Position numbers and translations under genes: made by a program. A stretch of 64,000 nt of DNA. It comes from Flavobacterium sp. 1 (GTDB lineage Bacteria; Bacteroidota; Bacteroidia; Flavobacteriales; Flavobacteriaceae). The notes below the pieces were generated by a model, which ran no database searches, was not told where the DNA came from, and worked only from the letters and a program-made list of their open reading frames with translations. Shown piece after piece: positions 1 through 9,015 of the stretch. The stretch spans positions 2,790,001 to 2,854,000 of the forward strand of contig NZ_PGER01000001.1 in NCBI RefSeq assembly GCF_002797935.1, given 5' to 3'. The stretch's first letter is position 1. Each line of letters begins with the position of its first letter.

Positions 1-701
1 GAACATTCCTGATTGAAGGAAAACGTGAAATTTCATTAGCCATGAAAGGCGGATATGAAATAGAAACGATTTTGTTTTTGCCCGAAGTCTGCTCGGAAAC
101 AGAAACCCGAAAATTATCAGGTAAAACAGAATTGATTGAAATCAACAAAGACGTCTATCAAAAACTGGCGTACAGAGATACTACCGAAGGAATTTTGGCT
201 GTAGCCAAAGCCAAATCAATGCAGTTATCCGATTTGCAGTTATCCGAAAACCCATTGATTATTATTGCCGAAACTCCTGAAAAACCAGGAAATATTGGCG
301 CTTTATTGCGTACTGCCGATGCTGCAAATCTTGATGCGGTGATTATTGCCAACCCAAAAAGTGATTTATACAATCCTAATGTTGTCCGCTCTAGTGTTGG
401 CTGTCTATTTACTAATCAGATTGCAACAGGAACTACTTCCGAAATTATTGCTTTTTTGAAAGAAAGAAAAATTAATTTTTATTGTGCCACTCTGCAAAAT
501 TCCACTTCCTATCATACGCAAGATTATACTTCGTCAACAGCATTGGTTGTCGGTACAGAAGCTACAGGATTGACACAAGAATGGCGAGATGCAGCAACTC
601 AAAACATTATTATCCCAATGCAGGGCGAAATTGACAGCATGAATGTTTCGGTAGCTGCAGCGATTTTGATTTTTGAAGCAAAGAGACAGAGAGGGTTTTA
701 G
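1..701 (+). CDS. SpoU/TrmH-family RNA 2'-O-methyltransferase (5' end missing)
   Basis: The reading frame is open to the left edge, so the start lies outside the window; the first in-frame ATG (base 42) is internal, because the codons before it already read like the family's N-terminal substrate-binding domain (FLIEGKREISLAMKGGYEIE). The C-terminal SPOUT domain shows all three signatures: PGNIGALLRTADAA (motif 1), VVGTEATGL (motif 2) and IPMQGEIDSMNVSVAAA (motif 3). Family members transfer methyl from S-adenosylmethionine to a ribose 2'-OH in tRNA or rRNA in the cytoplasm; the target base cannot be told from this sequence. A 55-bp gap with repeated 'gattttagaat' separates it from the next gene. 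Confidence 0.9.
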   Translation, partial: TFLIEGKREISLAMKGGYEIETILFLPEVCSETETRKLSGKTELIEINKDVYQKLAYRDTTEGILAVAKAKSMQLSDLQLSENPLIIIAETPEKPGNIGALLRTADAANLDAVIIANPKSDLYNPNVVRSSVGCLFTNQIATGTTSEIIAFLKERKINFYCATLQNSTSYHTQDYTSSTALVVGTEATGLTQEWRDAATQNIIIPMQGEIDSMNVSVAAAILIFEAKRQRGF

Positions 702-756
702 ATTTTAGAATTGTAGATTTTAGAATAAAGATTTTGAAAAAATTTAAATTAAAAAC

Positions 757-2304
757 ATGAAAAAATACAGCCTTTCCCTTTTAACCATTCTTGTATTCAG
801 TTTCCATTCTTTTGCCCAAATTACAGAACAGGAAGTAGACAATTTAGTTAATCGGACTTTAACTGCCTTCAATATTCCCGGAATTGCTGTTGCGATAGTT
901 AAAGACGGAAAAGTCACACTGGCCAAAGGCTACGGAGTAAAATCTATACTGACCAATGAAAAAGTCGATGCAAACACTCTTTATGGAATCGCTTCCAACA
1001 GCAAAGCCTTTACAGCAACAGCTTTGGCAATATTAATAGACGAAGGCAAACTGAAGTGGGATGACAAAGTGGTTACTTATCTGCCAAATTTCAAAATGTA
1101 TAACGATTATGTGACCAATGAATTTACCATTCGGGATTTATTGACTCACAGAAGCGGATTAGGGCTTGGCGCAGGTGATTTGATGATTTGGCCAGACGGA
1201 AGTAATTTCACCGCGCAGGATATCATAGGAAATTTACAATATTTAAAACCAGTATCAGGCTTTAGAACAAAATTTGATTACGATAATTTATTATATATGG
1301 TAGCTGGTGAAGTTGTTCATAAAGTAAGCGGTATAAGCTGGTGTGATTTTGTCGAAAGCCGAATTATGAAACCATTAGAAATGAAAAACAGTGCTGCATC
1401 TTTTGTCCGATTGAAAGACACCAGCAATGTTATTGTTCCTCACGTACCCGTTGACGGAAAGCTAAAAGTAATCTCCAGATACAAAAATCAAATATTGGAT
1501 GCGGCGGGAGGAATTTATTCAAACGTAAATGATATGAGCAAATGGATGATTATGCAATTGAATAATGGAAAATACGGAACCGAAAACAAACAATTATTTT
1601 CTGAGAAAGAACACAACGAAATGTGGACGCCGCAAACCATACTTCCTGCAGTCACAAGACCTCCATACAACACACATTTCTCTTCTTACGGATTGGGTTG
1701 GTTTTTGAACGATGTAAAAGGATACAAAGAAGTAACTCACACAGGAGGACTGGAAGGAATTGTAACTCAAGTTACTCTTCTTCCCGAATTGAATTTAGGA
1801 ATTGTAGTTTTGACGAACCAGCAGTCGGGTGCTGCTTTTACTGCAATAACTAATACAATCAAAGACAGTTATCTAGGAATCAAATCAGTGGATTATGTGA
1901 TGGCTTACAGTAATAGAGTAAAAGCCGTAGAGGAAACAGCAGATAAAACGACCGAAGAAGTTTGGGCAATGGTTGCCAAAAATAAAAAAGACAAGGTCAA
2001 AATCGACTTCAGTAATTATGTTGGAACCTACAAAGATGTATGGTTTGGCGAAATTATAATCAGCGAAAAGAAAGGAAAATTACTTTTTGCCTCCAAACGA
2101 TCCCCGCAGCTTGCAGGAGAGCTTCTTCTTTATAAAGACAAAAATCTGGTTGTAAAATGGAACAATGCATTTTTCCATGCAGATTCTCATCTGTTTTTTG
2201 AATTTGATGCCGCTGGAAAAGCAATTGGAATTAAAATGAAACCTATTTCTGAGCTAACCGATTTTAGTTATGACTTTCAGGATTTGGATTTTAAGCGGAT
2301 ATAA
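757..2304 (+). CDS. Secreted serine hydrolase, class C beta-lactamase/DD-peptidase fold
   Basis: A 515-residue protein with a signal peptide (about residues 1-20, ending FHSFAQ), so exported to the periplasm or surface. The beta-lactamase/transpeptidase fold is shown by SxxK (SNSK, residues 80-83), YxN (YDN, 175-177) and an HTGG box near residue 330. The extra ~110 C-terminal residues resemble the DUF3471-type lipocalin-like tail common in Bacteroidota homologues. Family members are esterases, D-aminopeptidases or penicillin-binding enzymes; antibiotic resistance cannot be inferred. Transcribed alone: a strong hairpin follows it. Confidence 0.88.
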   Translation: MKKYSLSLLTILVFSFHSFAQITEQEVDNLVNRTLTAFNIPGIAVAIVKDGKVTLAKGYGVKSILTNEKVDANTLYGIASNSKAFTATALAILIDEGKLKWDDKVVTYLPNFKMYNDYVTNEFTIRDLLTHRSGLGLGAGDLMIWPDGSNFTAQDIIGNLQYLKPVSGFRTKFDYDNLLYMVAGEVVHKVSGISWCDFVESRIMKPLEMKNSAASFVRLKDTSNVIVPHVPVDGKLKVISRYKNQILDAAGGIYSNVNDMSKWMIMQLNNGKYGTENKQLFSEKEHNEMWTPQTILPAVTRPPYNTHFSSYGLGWFLNDVKGYKEVTHTGGLEGIVTQVTLLPELNLGIVVLTNQQSGAAFTAITNTIKDSYLGIKSVDYVMAYSNRVKAVEETADKTTEEVWAMVAKNKKDKVKIDFSNYVGTYKDVWFGEIIISEKKGKLLFASKRSPQLAGELLLYKDKNLVVKWNNAFFHADSHLFFEFDAAGKAIGIKMKPISELTDFSYDFQDLDFKRI

Positions 2305-2327
2305 AGGATTCGAATAGAAAACACAAC

Positions 2328-2384
2328 ATAGAGAATAGATTAAAGAAACTCAAATAATTCTTTAATTTATTCTCTATTTTTTAT
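2328..2384 (+). terminator. Rho-independent terminator of the serine hydrolase gene
   Basis: Two 20-nt arms (2328-2347 and 2358-2377) pair along their full length with one G-U pair and a 10-nt loop, followed by a run of T. It lies 24 bp after the stop codon. Confidence 0.75.
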
Positions 2385-2498
2385 TCTAATATCTAAAATC
2401 AAAAAATAAAATTCTACAGTTTAAATTCTAAAATCCCTCCTCTTCCCCTTGCACAGCAGCTAAAATTTTCTTATTTTTAAGAATTGAACCATGCCGTT

Positions 2499-4718
2499 AT
2501 GATAGAAATCGATATAGAAAAAGAAAACAAAGCAATTGCTCACGAGTACAAAGAGCTGCTTCGCATCAGTTACCAAACCTTAACCACAGAGGATAAAAAG
2601 GTGATACGCAAGGCGTTTGATGTTGCTGTGGACGCACATAAGGATCAGCGCAGAAAATCTGGCGAAGCCTATATATTCCACCCCATTGCAGTTGCCAAAA
2701 TCGTAGCCTCAGACATTGGTTTGGGAGCAACTTCTATAGCAGCGGCTCTAATGCACGACGTTGTAGAGGATACACCGATCACCGTCAAAGACATAGATAA
2801 AATGTTTGGTCCAAAAATCGCACAGCTGGTCGAAGGATTAACAAAAATATCTTTGGTACAAAAAGATCTCAATGTATCAATGCAGGCAGAGAATTTCCGC
2901 AGAATGCTTTTGACTCTAAATGATGATGTACGTGTAATCCTGATAAAAATTGCTGACAGACTCCATAACATGCTGACCATGGATTCTATGGAAGACCACA
3001 AGCAAGTCAAATTAGCATCCGAAACCTTATACATTTATGCCCCATTAGCACATCGGTTGGGACTCTATAAAATAAAAAACAAACTGGAAGATTTAGGTTT
3101 AAAATATACCGAACCTGAAAGATACAATAACATTGTCAGCAGAATAAGAGAAACCAAGGAAGAACAGGATCTTTACATCAAAGACATTTCTGAAGTGCTC
3201 CAAAAAGCTTTAGATGAAGAAAATATAGACTACATCATTAAAGGACGACCAAAATCCATTTATTCGATAAATAGAAAGATGCTGGCGCAAAATGTAAGTT
3301 TTGACGAAGTCTATGACAAATTTGCTTTACGCATAGTTTACAAGTCAAATCCGCACGACGAGAAATTCTTAGCCTGGAAAATTTACTCCATTGTGACAGA
3401 TCATTACAGACCCAGCCCAAGCCGGTTACGTGACTGGATATCGTCACCAAAATCAACTGGTTACGAAGCCCTGCACATTACCGTAATGGGACCAAAAGGC
3501 CGTTGGGTAGAAGTACAGGTTCGAAGCGAGCGTATGGATGAAATTGCCGAAAAAGGATATGCTGCACATTATAAATACAAAAACGGAGCTACCGAAGAAA
3601 ACGGTCTTGATGTTTGGTTAAATCTTCTGAAAGAAGCACTGGAAAACTCAGAAACGAGTGCAGTAGATTTTGTAGAAGATTTCAAAATGAACCTGTACTC
3701 CAAAGAGATTTATATTTTTACACCGAAAGGAGAAATCAAATCCCTTCCAAAAGGAGCCACATCACTGGATTTTGCATTCAGTATCCACTCAGAAATTGGA
3801 ATAAAAACAAGAGGAACAAGAGTCAACGGAAAATTAGTCCCTTTAAATTATGAATTAAAAAGCGGTGACCAAGTCGAAATTATCACTTCTCCTAATCAAA
3901 AACCAACCATCAACTGGCTGGATTTTGTGACCACGTCGAGAGCAAAAAACAAAATCAGAAACGTTCTCAACGAGAATACCAAGAAAATTGCCGAAGACGG
4001 AAAAGAACTTCTTACCCGCAAACTAAAACACCTAAAAGTAGCCTTAAATGAACAGACTACTAATGAGTTAGTGAATTTTTTTAAACTAAAAACCAGTCTG
4101 GATTTATTTTACAGAGTTGGTGTTGGATCTATTGACAACCAGCAATTAAAGGATTATGCTAGCCAAAAAAGCAACTCTTTAATCAACTTTTTCAAAAACA
4201 AAATTAAACGTAACAACAATACTCCCAACGAAGACATCCATAAACAAGTCATCAGCAACAATTATGACATGCTGGTTTTTGGCAAAACGCAGGACAAACT
4301 CGATTACAAATTATCCAGCTGCTGCAACCCAATTCCGGGAGACGAAGTATTTGGTTTTGTAACCATAAACGAGGGCATTAAAATTCACAAAAAAGACTGT
4401 CCAAATGCCATTGCATTACAGTCCAATTATGCTTACCGAATCATGCAGGCCAAGTGGATCGACTCCACTCAGCAAGATTTTAAAGCCACCATTAACATTA
4501 TGGGAATGGATAGTTTAGGACTTACAAACGAGCTGACAAAAGTGATTTCAAACAACATGAACGTGAACATACAAAGCATTTCACTCAATGGAGAAGCAGG
4601 TATTTTTAAAGGACAAATATCTGTAATTGTGCCCAATATCACCATTTTGAAGAAATTAATGGACAACATCAAAAAAATTGACGGAATCGACAAAGTGACC
4701 AGAGTCTACAAAAACTAA
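2499..4718 (+). CDS. relA/spoT: Bifunctional (p)ppGpp synthetase/hydrolase, RelA/SpoT family
   Basis: Makes and degrades the alarmone (p)ppGpp in the stringent response. About 739 residues, usual for long Rsh proteins. Order: HD hydrolase with His and HDVVEDT (about 86-92), so hydrolysis looks intact; synthetase domain with GRPKSIYSI and the EVQVRSERMDEIAEKGYAAH stretch, so synthesis also looks intact; TGS domain (IYIFTPKGEIKSLPKGAT); a zinc-finger-like CC stretch (SSCCNPIPGDEV); and a C-terminal ACT domain. I chose ATG 2499 (MIEIDIEKEN) over an in-frame TTG five codons upstream, since Bacteroidota rarely use TTG. It lies upstream of fur and purA but is separated from them by a repeat element. 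Confidence 0.95.
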   Translation: MIEIDIEKENKAIAHEYKELLRISYQTLTTEDKKVIRKAFDVAVDAHKDQRRKSGEAYIFHPIAVAKIVASDIGLGATSIAAALMHDVVEDTPITVKDIDKMFGPKIAQLVEGLTKISLVQKDLNVSMQAENFRRMLLTLNDDVRVILIKIADRLHNMLTMDSMEDHKQVKLASETLYIYAPLAHRLGLYKIKNKLEDLGLKYTEPERYNNIVSRIRETKEEQDLYIKDISEVLQKALDEENIDYIIKGRPKSIYSINRKMLAQNVSFDEVYDKFALRIVYKSNPHDEKFLAWKIYSIVTDHYRPSPSRLRDWISSPKSTGYEALHITVMGPKGRWVEVQVRSERMDEIAEKGYAAHYKYKNGATEENGLDVWLNLLKEALENSETSAVDFVEDFKMNLYSKEIYIFTPKGEIKSLPKGATSLDFAFSIHSEIGIKTRGTRVNGKLVPLNYELKSGDQVEIITSPNQKPTINWLDFVTTSRAKNKIRNVLNENTKKIAEDGKELLTRKLKHLKVALNEQTTNELVNFFKLKTSLDLFYRVGVGSIDNQQLKDYASQKSNSLINFFKNKIKRNNNTPNEDIHKQVISNNYDMLVFGKTQDKLDYKLSSCCNPIPGDEVFGFVTINEGIKIHKKDCPNAIALQSNYAYRIMQAKWIDSTQQDFKATINIMGMDSLGLTNELTKVISNNMNVNIQSISLNGEAGIFKGQISVIVPNITILKKLMDNIKKIDGIDKVTRVYKN

Positions 4719-4775
4719 CTTTAAACATTAAAATTGTTTAATCGTCAACAAAATAAAAAGCTTCAAAAATCATTT

Positions 4776-4890
4776 GGGCGTGCCACCATCCCGAAAAAAG
4801 GGCTATTCTCTTTGCGGGTACACGCCCTTTTATCGGGATGCTGTCGGGCTATCCGTGCTACTTCGGTAGCTTACTCCTATCCCTCACGCG
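4776..4890. repeat. GC-rich intergenic repeat element with pseudoknot-like pairings
   Basis: This is the main content of the 308-bp gap between relA/spoT and fur. It is GC-rich against AT-rich flanks. Arm GGGCGTG (4776-4782) pairs with CACGCCC (4821-4827); CATCCCGA (4787-4794) pairs with TCGGGATG (4833-4840). The order a-b-a'-b' is that of an H-type pseudoknot. A separate hairpin GCTAC-TTCG-GTAGC (4857-4870) has a UUCG tetraloop. From memory, similar 'GGGCGTGCC...TCGGGCTAT...ATCCCTCACG' blocks recur between genes in Flavobacteriia; I know of no assigned function. A small ORF across it is a by-product. Confidence 0.65.
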
Positions 4891-5012
4891 AAAATAAGAA
4901 GCTTAATTTTCATCAGAAAAATTCACAAAAAATAAAGCTCGAACACCAAAAAAATTAAAGTAAACTCCTTAGAATTAAAACCCTATTTTTTTATACTTTT
5001 AAAATAATAATT

Positions 5013-5020
5013 TATCTTTG
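5013..5020 (+). promoter_or_regulatory. Candidate -7 box of fur
   Basis: TATCTTTG matches the Bacteroidota -7 consensus TAnnTTTG. It ends 6 nt before the ATG chosen for fur, so the transcript would have almost no leader. No clear -33 TTG was seen. Confidence 0.5.
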
Positions 5021-5026
5021 CAGGAT

Positions 5027-5506
5027 ATGACACTCATTTCTACAGATAACAACAAAAATCAAGAGATTGTAAAAAACGTTTTTACAATGTATCTTGAAAA
5101 CAAAGGACACCGCAAAACACCCGAACGTTATGCCATCCTTCAGGAAATATACGAAAGTGAAGAACATTTTGATATAGAAAACCTATATCTCAAAATGAAA
5201 AACAAAAACTACCGTGTCAGCAGGGCAACCCTTTACAATACAATCGAATTATTACTGGACTGCGCCTTAGTCCGCAAACATCAGTTTGGACAAAATCAGG
5301 CTCATTATGAGAAATCTTATTTTGACAAACAGCACGATCATATCATTATGACCGACACTGGTGAAGTAATTGAATTTTGCGACCCTCGAATTCAAACAAT
5401 CAAAAAAACAATTGAAGAAATTTTTGATATCGAAATCACTAATCATTCCCTATACTTATACGGAAACAAGAAAAAAACAAACACAGAAGACACAATAGAA
5501 AATTAA
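5027..5506 (+). CDS. fur: Fur-family metal-responsive transcriptional regulator
   Basis: About 159 residues. The N-terminal winged helix ([16 protein letters not shown]..., DNA-recognition helix region [15 protein letters not shown]) is followed by a dimerisation/metal domain with the H-D-H cluster ([18 protein letters not shown]). Only one Cys is present near that cluster, so the CxxC structural zinc site of E. coli Fur is absent. Fur proteins bind DNA with Fe2+ (or Zn/Mn, peroxide in subfamilies) and repress uptake or stress genes; which metal is sensed here is not decided. ATG 5027 is preferred to an upstream TTG because that TTG lies inside the -7 box. It precedes purA by 18 bp, so the two are probably co-transcribed. 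Confidence 0.9.
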   Translation: MTLISTDNNKNQEIVKNVFTMYLENKGHRKTPERYAILQEIYESEEHFDIENLYLKMKNKNYRVSRATLYNTIELLLDCALVRKHQFGQNQAHYEKSYFDKQHDHIIMTDTGEVIEFCDPRIQTIKKTIEEIFDIEITNHSLYLYGNKKKTNTEDTIEN

Positions 5507-5524
5507 CTGCAAATAAAACATAGA

Positions 5525-6796
5525 ATGACTGTAGATTTATTATTAGGATTACAATGGGGAGATGAAGGAAAAGGAAAAATTGTTGACGTTCTTACCTCAA
5601 ATTATGATATAATTGCTCGTTTTCAAGGAGGACCAAATGCAGGGCACACTTTAGAATTTGACGGAATAAAACACGTTCTTAGAACTATTCCATCTGGAAT
5701 TTTTCATAAAACAGCTATCAATATTATTGGAAACGGAGTAGTAATTGACCCTGTAGTTTTTCAAAAAGAAATCGAAGGTCTTGAAAAATTTAATCTGGAC
5801 ATCAAAAGTAAATTAATCATTTCAAGAAAAGCACATTTAATTTTACCAACACACCGCTTACTTGATGCTGCTTCGGAAGCATCAAAAGGAAAAGCCAAAA
5901 TCGGTTCTACGCTTAAAGGAATTGGACCAACTTACATGGACAAAACCGGCAGAAACGGATTGCGTGTTGGAGATACAGAATTAGAAGATTTCGAAGAGCG
6001 CTACAGAGCATTGGCTGACAAGCACGAAGAAATGATTAAATTCTACGATGTTAACATCCAATACAATTTGTCCGAAATGGAAAAAGAATTCTTCGAATCT
6101 ATCGAAGTTTTAAAAACATTAGACTTTATTGATAGTGAAGAATATTTAGCGCAAGCCCAAAAAGCTGGAAAATCAATCCTTTGCGAAGGTGCTCAAGGAT
6201 CTTTATTAGATGTTGATTTTGGAACATATCCTTTTGTAACTTCATCAAACACAACAGCCGCTGGTGCTTGTACAGGTTTAGGAATTGCTCCAAACAAAAT
6301 CAAAGAAGTGTACGGAATTTTCAAAGCTTACGTTACACGTGTAGGAAGCGGACCTTTCCCTACTGAACTTTTTGACGAAGACGGTGCTACAATGGCCAGT
6401 GTAGGAAACGAATTCGGATCGGTTACAGGAAGACAAAGACGTTGCGGATGGCTGGATTTAGTAGCTTTAAAATATGCTGTTCAAATTAACGGAGTAACAC
6501 AATTAATGATGATGAAAGGTGATGTGCTTTCTGGTTTCGAAACTTTAAAAGTATGTACCGAATATAACTATAAAGGGAAAAACATTTCGCATTTCCCTTA
6601 TAACATCGAACCGGAAAATGTAACTCCAATATTCAAAGAATTCAAAGGATGGCACCAAGATTTAACAGGTATGACCACTTACGATCAATTGCCGATTGAA
6701 TTAAAAGAATACATCGAATTTATAGAAAAAGAAGTCGAAGTTCCAATAAAAATTGTTTCTGTTGGACCGGACAGAAAGCAGACAATTCTTAAATAA
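5525..6796 (+). CDS. purA: Adenylosuccinate synthetase
   Basis: Joins IMP and aspartate using GTP to give adenylosuccinate, the first step from IMP to AMP. The 423 residues match the normal length. The GTP-binding glycine loop GDEGKGK lies at residues 12-18, followed by NAGHTLEFDG and the KGIGPTYMDKTGRNGLRVGD stretch; the C-terminal SVGPDRKQTI is typical. It lies 18 bp after fur and ends at a strong terminator. Confidence 0.97.
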   Translation: MTVDLLLGLQWGDEGKGKIVDVLTSNYDIIARFQGGPNAGHTLEFDGIKHVLRTIPSGIFHKTAINIIGNGVVIDPVVFQKEIEGLEKFNLDIKSKLIISRKAHLILPTHRLLDAASEASKGKAKIGSTLKGIGPTYMDKTGRNGLRVGDTELEDFEERYRALADKHEEMIKFYDVNIQYNLSEMEKEFFESIEVLKTLDFIDSEEYLAQAQKAGKSILCEGAQGSLLDVDFGTYPFVTSSNTTAAGACTGLGIAPNKIKEVYGIFKAYVTRVGSGPFPTELFDEDGATMASVGNEFGSVTGRQRRCGWLDLVALKYAVQINGVTQLMMMKGDVLSGFETLKVCTEYNYKGKNISHFPYNIEPENVTPIFKEFKGWHQDLTGMTTYDQLPIELKEYIEFIEKEVEVPIKIVSVGPDRKQTILK

Positions 6797-6803
6797 TACA
6801 GCT

Positions 6804-6832
6804 AACGTCCCGATAAACCGGGACGTTTTTTT
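6804..6832 (+). terminator. Terminator of the fur-purA unit
   Basis: Nine-bp stem AACGTCCCG/CGGGACGTT with a 6-nt loop, followed by T7, starting 8 bp after the purA stop. Confidence 0.85.
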
Positions 6833-6852
6833 ATATTCAAAAGACAACTCTT

Positions 6853-7437
6853 ATGGACAATCCAAAATATAAAATACAAAAAACAGAACTGCTGTCCGAC
6901 AATTGGTATATTCTAAACAAAGTTACTGTAGACTATCAGAAAAAAGACAATACTTGGGACACTCAAGAACGCGAAGTATATGACAGAGGTAACGGAGCTG
7001 CCATACTTTTATACAATAGTACAAAAGGAACTGTGATACTAACCCAACAGTTTAGACTCCCAACGTATTTAAACGGAAACAAAAGCGGCTTAATGATTGA
7101 AGTATGCGCTGGATTACTAGACAAAGATGATCCCGAAGCCTGCATTATCCGAGAAACTGAAGAAGAGACAGGCTACCGTTTGCCTGCAGTTAAAAAAGTT
7201 TTTGAAACCTACATGTCTCCAGGTGCAGTGACCGAAATTCTATATTGCTTTATAGGAGAATATGACAATAGCATGAAAGTAAGTGCTGGTGGCGGACTTG
7301 AACACGAACATGAAGAAATTGATGTTATAGAAATCCCTTTTGACCAAGCTTATCTTATGATCGAATCAGGAGAAATAAAAGATGCTAAAACGGTCATGCT
7401 GCTGCAATATGCCAAAATTCATGATTTGGTCTCCTAA
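6853..7437 (+). CDS. Nudix hydrolase, NudK/GDP-mannose pyrophosphatase type
   Basis: 194 residues with the Nudix region [23 protein letters not shown], whose RETEEETG core holds the metal-binding glutamates. Length, the N-terminal strand-rich part and the [13 protein letters not shown] segment resemble NudK (YffH), which cleaves GDP-mannose and ADP-ribose-like substrates. The exact substrate is inferred. It starts 20 bp after the purA terminator, so it is transcribed separately. Confidence 0.82.
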   Translation: MDNPKYKIQKTELLSDNWYILNKVTVDYQKKDNTWDTQEREVYDRGNGAAILLYNSTKGTVILTQQFRLPTYLNGNKSGLMIEVCAGLLDKDDPEACIIRETEEETGYRLPAVKKVFETYMSPGAVTEILYCFIGEYDNSMKVSAGGGLEHEHEEIDVIEIPFDQAYLMIESGEIKDAKTVMLLQYAKIHDLVS

Positions 7438-7508
7438 AAATTGGAAGATGGTATAGAAAATCAAAATTCTGCTTTCATCTGCCTAATTTATATTATCTGT
7501 TGGTTATT

Positions 7509-8423
7509 TTATAAAATGGAATTTGCTGCAAAATACCAAAATAGCAAAGTAATAAAAGAAAGAGGAATTCCAAAACCAATCATCATACTGCACAATCTAG
7601 GCTTTAAACCATAAGAAGCAGCAATAATACTGGACGAAATCATAGGCGCCATTGCCGCTTCCATAAGGGACACTTGAATCATTTTAGAATGCTGATCCAA
7701 AACCACAACATACAATAAATAAATTATCGCAGGAGTCAATATTAATTTATAAAAAAGTCCCAAACCTAAAAATTTAAAGTGCTTGCTTCTTCTGTCAAAA
7801 CGCAATTGCAAACCTACCGAAAGCATTGCCAGCGGAGTCATCACACTTCCTATCTTTTGCAGACCATACTGAATGTATTGATGAAAATCAAAATGAAACA
7901 GGTTCATAAAACAAGCCAAAAGAAAAGCGATAAACGGCGGAAAAAAGATTATTTTCTTCACTATTTGCACTCCATTAGAACTTCCTTTAGAATATAAAGT
8001 GGCAACAAAAACACCTAAAGTTGAAAGCACGACAAATGTTCCCGGCTGGTCAACCAAAATAGCCATTTTCAATCCCTCTTCACCATACAAAGCCTGAATA
8101 ATAGGAAATCCTAAAAAAGAAGTATTACTGAAACCAGCAGTCATAATCAAACACCCTGTGAGTTTTCTAGACCATCCGTACTTCTTGCCTAGTAAACTAA
8201 AAAACAACCAAGAAACAGTAAAACTGATCCAAGTTACAGCAATCGGGTACAATAATTTTGTATCCAACTCAATTTTTGGAATGTAAAATAAGGCTAAAGA
8301 AGGAAGACAAAAATAAATAACAATATAATTCAACCGCTTGTATGTATTGGCCGGTAAACGTTTTACTTTTTGCAAAAGAATGCCAAGCAATAAACAAACG
8401 AAGATTAAAATTATGTTGTACAT
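7509..8423 (-). CDS. AEC-family (auxin efflux carrier-like) permease
   Basis: 304 residues with about 10 hydrophobic helices; it begins MYNIILIFVCLLLGILLQ and keeps the family's central motif region (TAGFSNTSFLGFPI). AEC proteins move organic anions across the inner membrane; the substrate is unknown. A -7-like box TATTTTTG lies on the minus strand at 8447-8440, giving a leader of about 16 nt. It converges with the Nudix gene and diverges from the Rrf2 gene. Confidence 0.82.
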   Translation of the reverse strand: MYNIILIFVCLLLGILLQKVKRLPANTYKRLNYIVIYFCLPSLALFYIPKIELDTKLLYPIAVTWISFTVSWLFFSLLGKKYGWSRKLTGCLIMTAGFSNTSFLGFPIIQALYGEEGLKMAILVDQPGTFVVLSTLGVFVATLYSKGSSNGVQIVKKIIFFPPFIAFLLACFMNLFHFDFHQYIQYGLQKIGSVMTPLAMLSVGLQLRFDRRSKHFKFLGLGLFYKLILTPAIIYLLYVVVLDQHSKMIQVSLMEAAMAPMISSSIIAASYGLKPRLCSMMIGFGIPLSFITLLFWYFAANSIL

Positions 8424-8523
8424 AAAGCAGAATTGAATGCAAAAATACCATTAATAATCTATTTTAATAAATGTAAGCTTTGAAATTATTAATAAAAAAA
8501 GCCGAACAAGTGAATTTAATTCA

Positions 8524-8548
8524 TATATTTGTAATATATTTTATTACA
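8524..8548 (+). promoter_or_regulatory. Promoter and operator of the Rrf2 gene
   Basis: The -7 box TATATTTG (8524-8531) overlaps the inverted repeat TGTAATA-N5-TATTACA (8530-8548), which ends 2 bp before the ATG. A dimer bound there would cover the transcription start. The same half-sites with the same 5-nt spacing recur before the next gene. Confidence 0.6.
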
Positions 8549-8550
8549 GT

Positions 8551-8958
8551 ATGATTTCAGGTAAATTTGCCATAACAGTTCACATTCTAACATTGCTGTC
8601 TAAATTTCCAGATGAATATCTATCATCGGATTTTATTGCAGTAAGCATGAATCTGCATCCGGTTTTGGTCAGAAAAGAAATAGCAAACCTGAAAAAAAAT
8701 AATATTGTAGAAAGCAAAGAAGGCAAAAATGGAGGAACCCGTTTACTGAAATCCGCTTCAAACATAACTTTGGATGTCATATTCAAAATGACTTTTGATA
8801 CGGTAACATTAGGTTTTTCAAAGAACGAACCAAATCCAGATTGCCCAGTAGGCAAACAAATCAATAAAAATTTAGAGAATTTATATGAAGACATTAATCA
8901 GACGATCAGCATGCAATTGAGCGACATTACATTGAAAGATTTTTCAAATAAATTTTAA
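8551..8958 (+). CDS. Rrf2-family transcriptional repressor (YwnA-like)
   Basis: 135 residues with a winged helix-turn-helix at the N-terminus (SSDFIAVSMNLHPVLVRKEIANLKKNNIVESKEGKNGGTRL). It lacks the three-Cys iron-sulphur cluster of IscR; one Cys remains in PNPDCPVGKQINKNL, as in YwnA-like members. It is followed by an NAD(P)-binding reductase, the same pairing as ywnA/ywnB in Bacillus subtilis. Paired operators suggest it represses itself and the reductase; the single Cys could sense thiol-reactive compounds, which is inference. Confidence 0.85.
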   Translation: MISGKFAITVHILTLLSKFPDEYLSSDFIAVSMNLHPVLVRKEIANLKKNNIVESKEGKNGGTRLLKSASNITLDVIFKMTFDTVTLGFSKNEPNPDCPVGKQINKNLENLYEDINQTISMQLSDITLKDFSNKF

Positions 8959-8979
8959 TTCTATTTTTTTAACCAAAAC

Positions 8980-9002
8980 TGTAACATTTTTTATTACTTT
9001 TA
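8980..9002 (+). promoter_or_regulatory. Second Rrf2-type operator before the reductase gene
   Basis: TGTAACA-N5-TATTACT (8980-8998) matches the operator before the Rrf2 gene in half-site and spacing. A -7-like box TACTTTTA (8995-9002) overlaps its right half, again placing the site over the promoter. Confidence 0.6.
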
Positions 9003-9015
9003 AATACATATAATT

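Noticed and set aside
757..2304. Beta-lactam resistance gene
   Set aside because: The fold is shared with esterases and peptidases; nothing shows beta-lactam hydrolysis.
4734..4958. 74-codon ORF after relA/spoT
   Set aside because: It runs across the structured repeat; the protein is a by-product of the GC-rich block.
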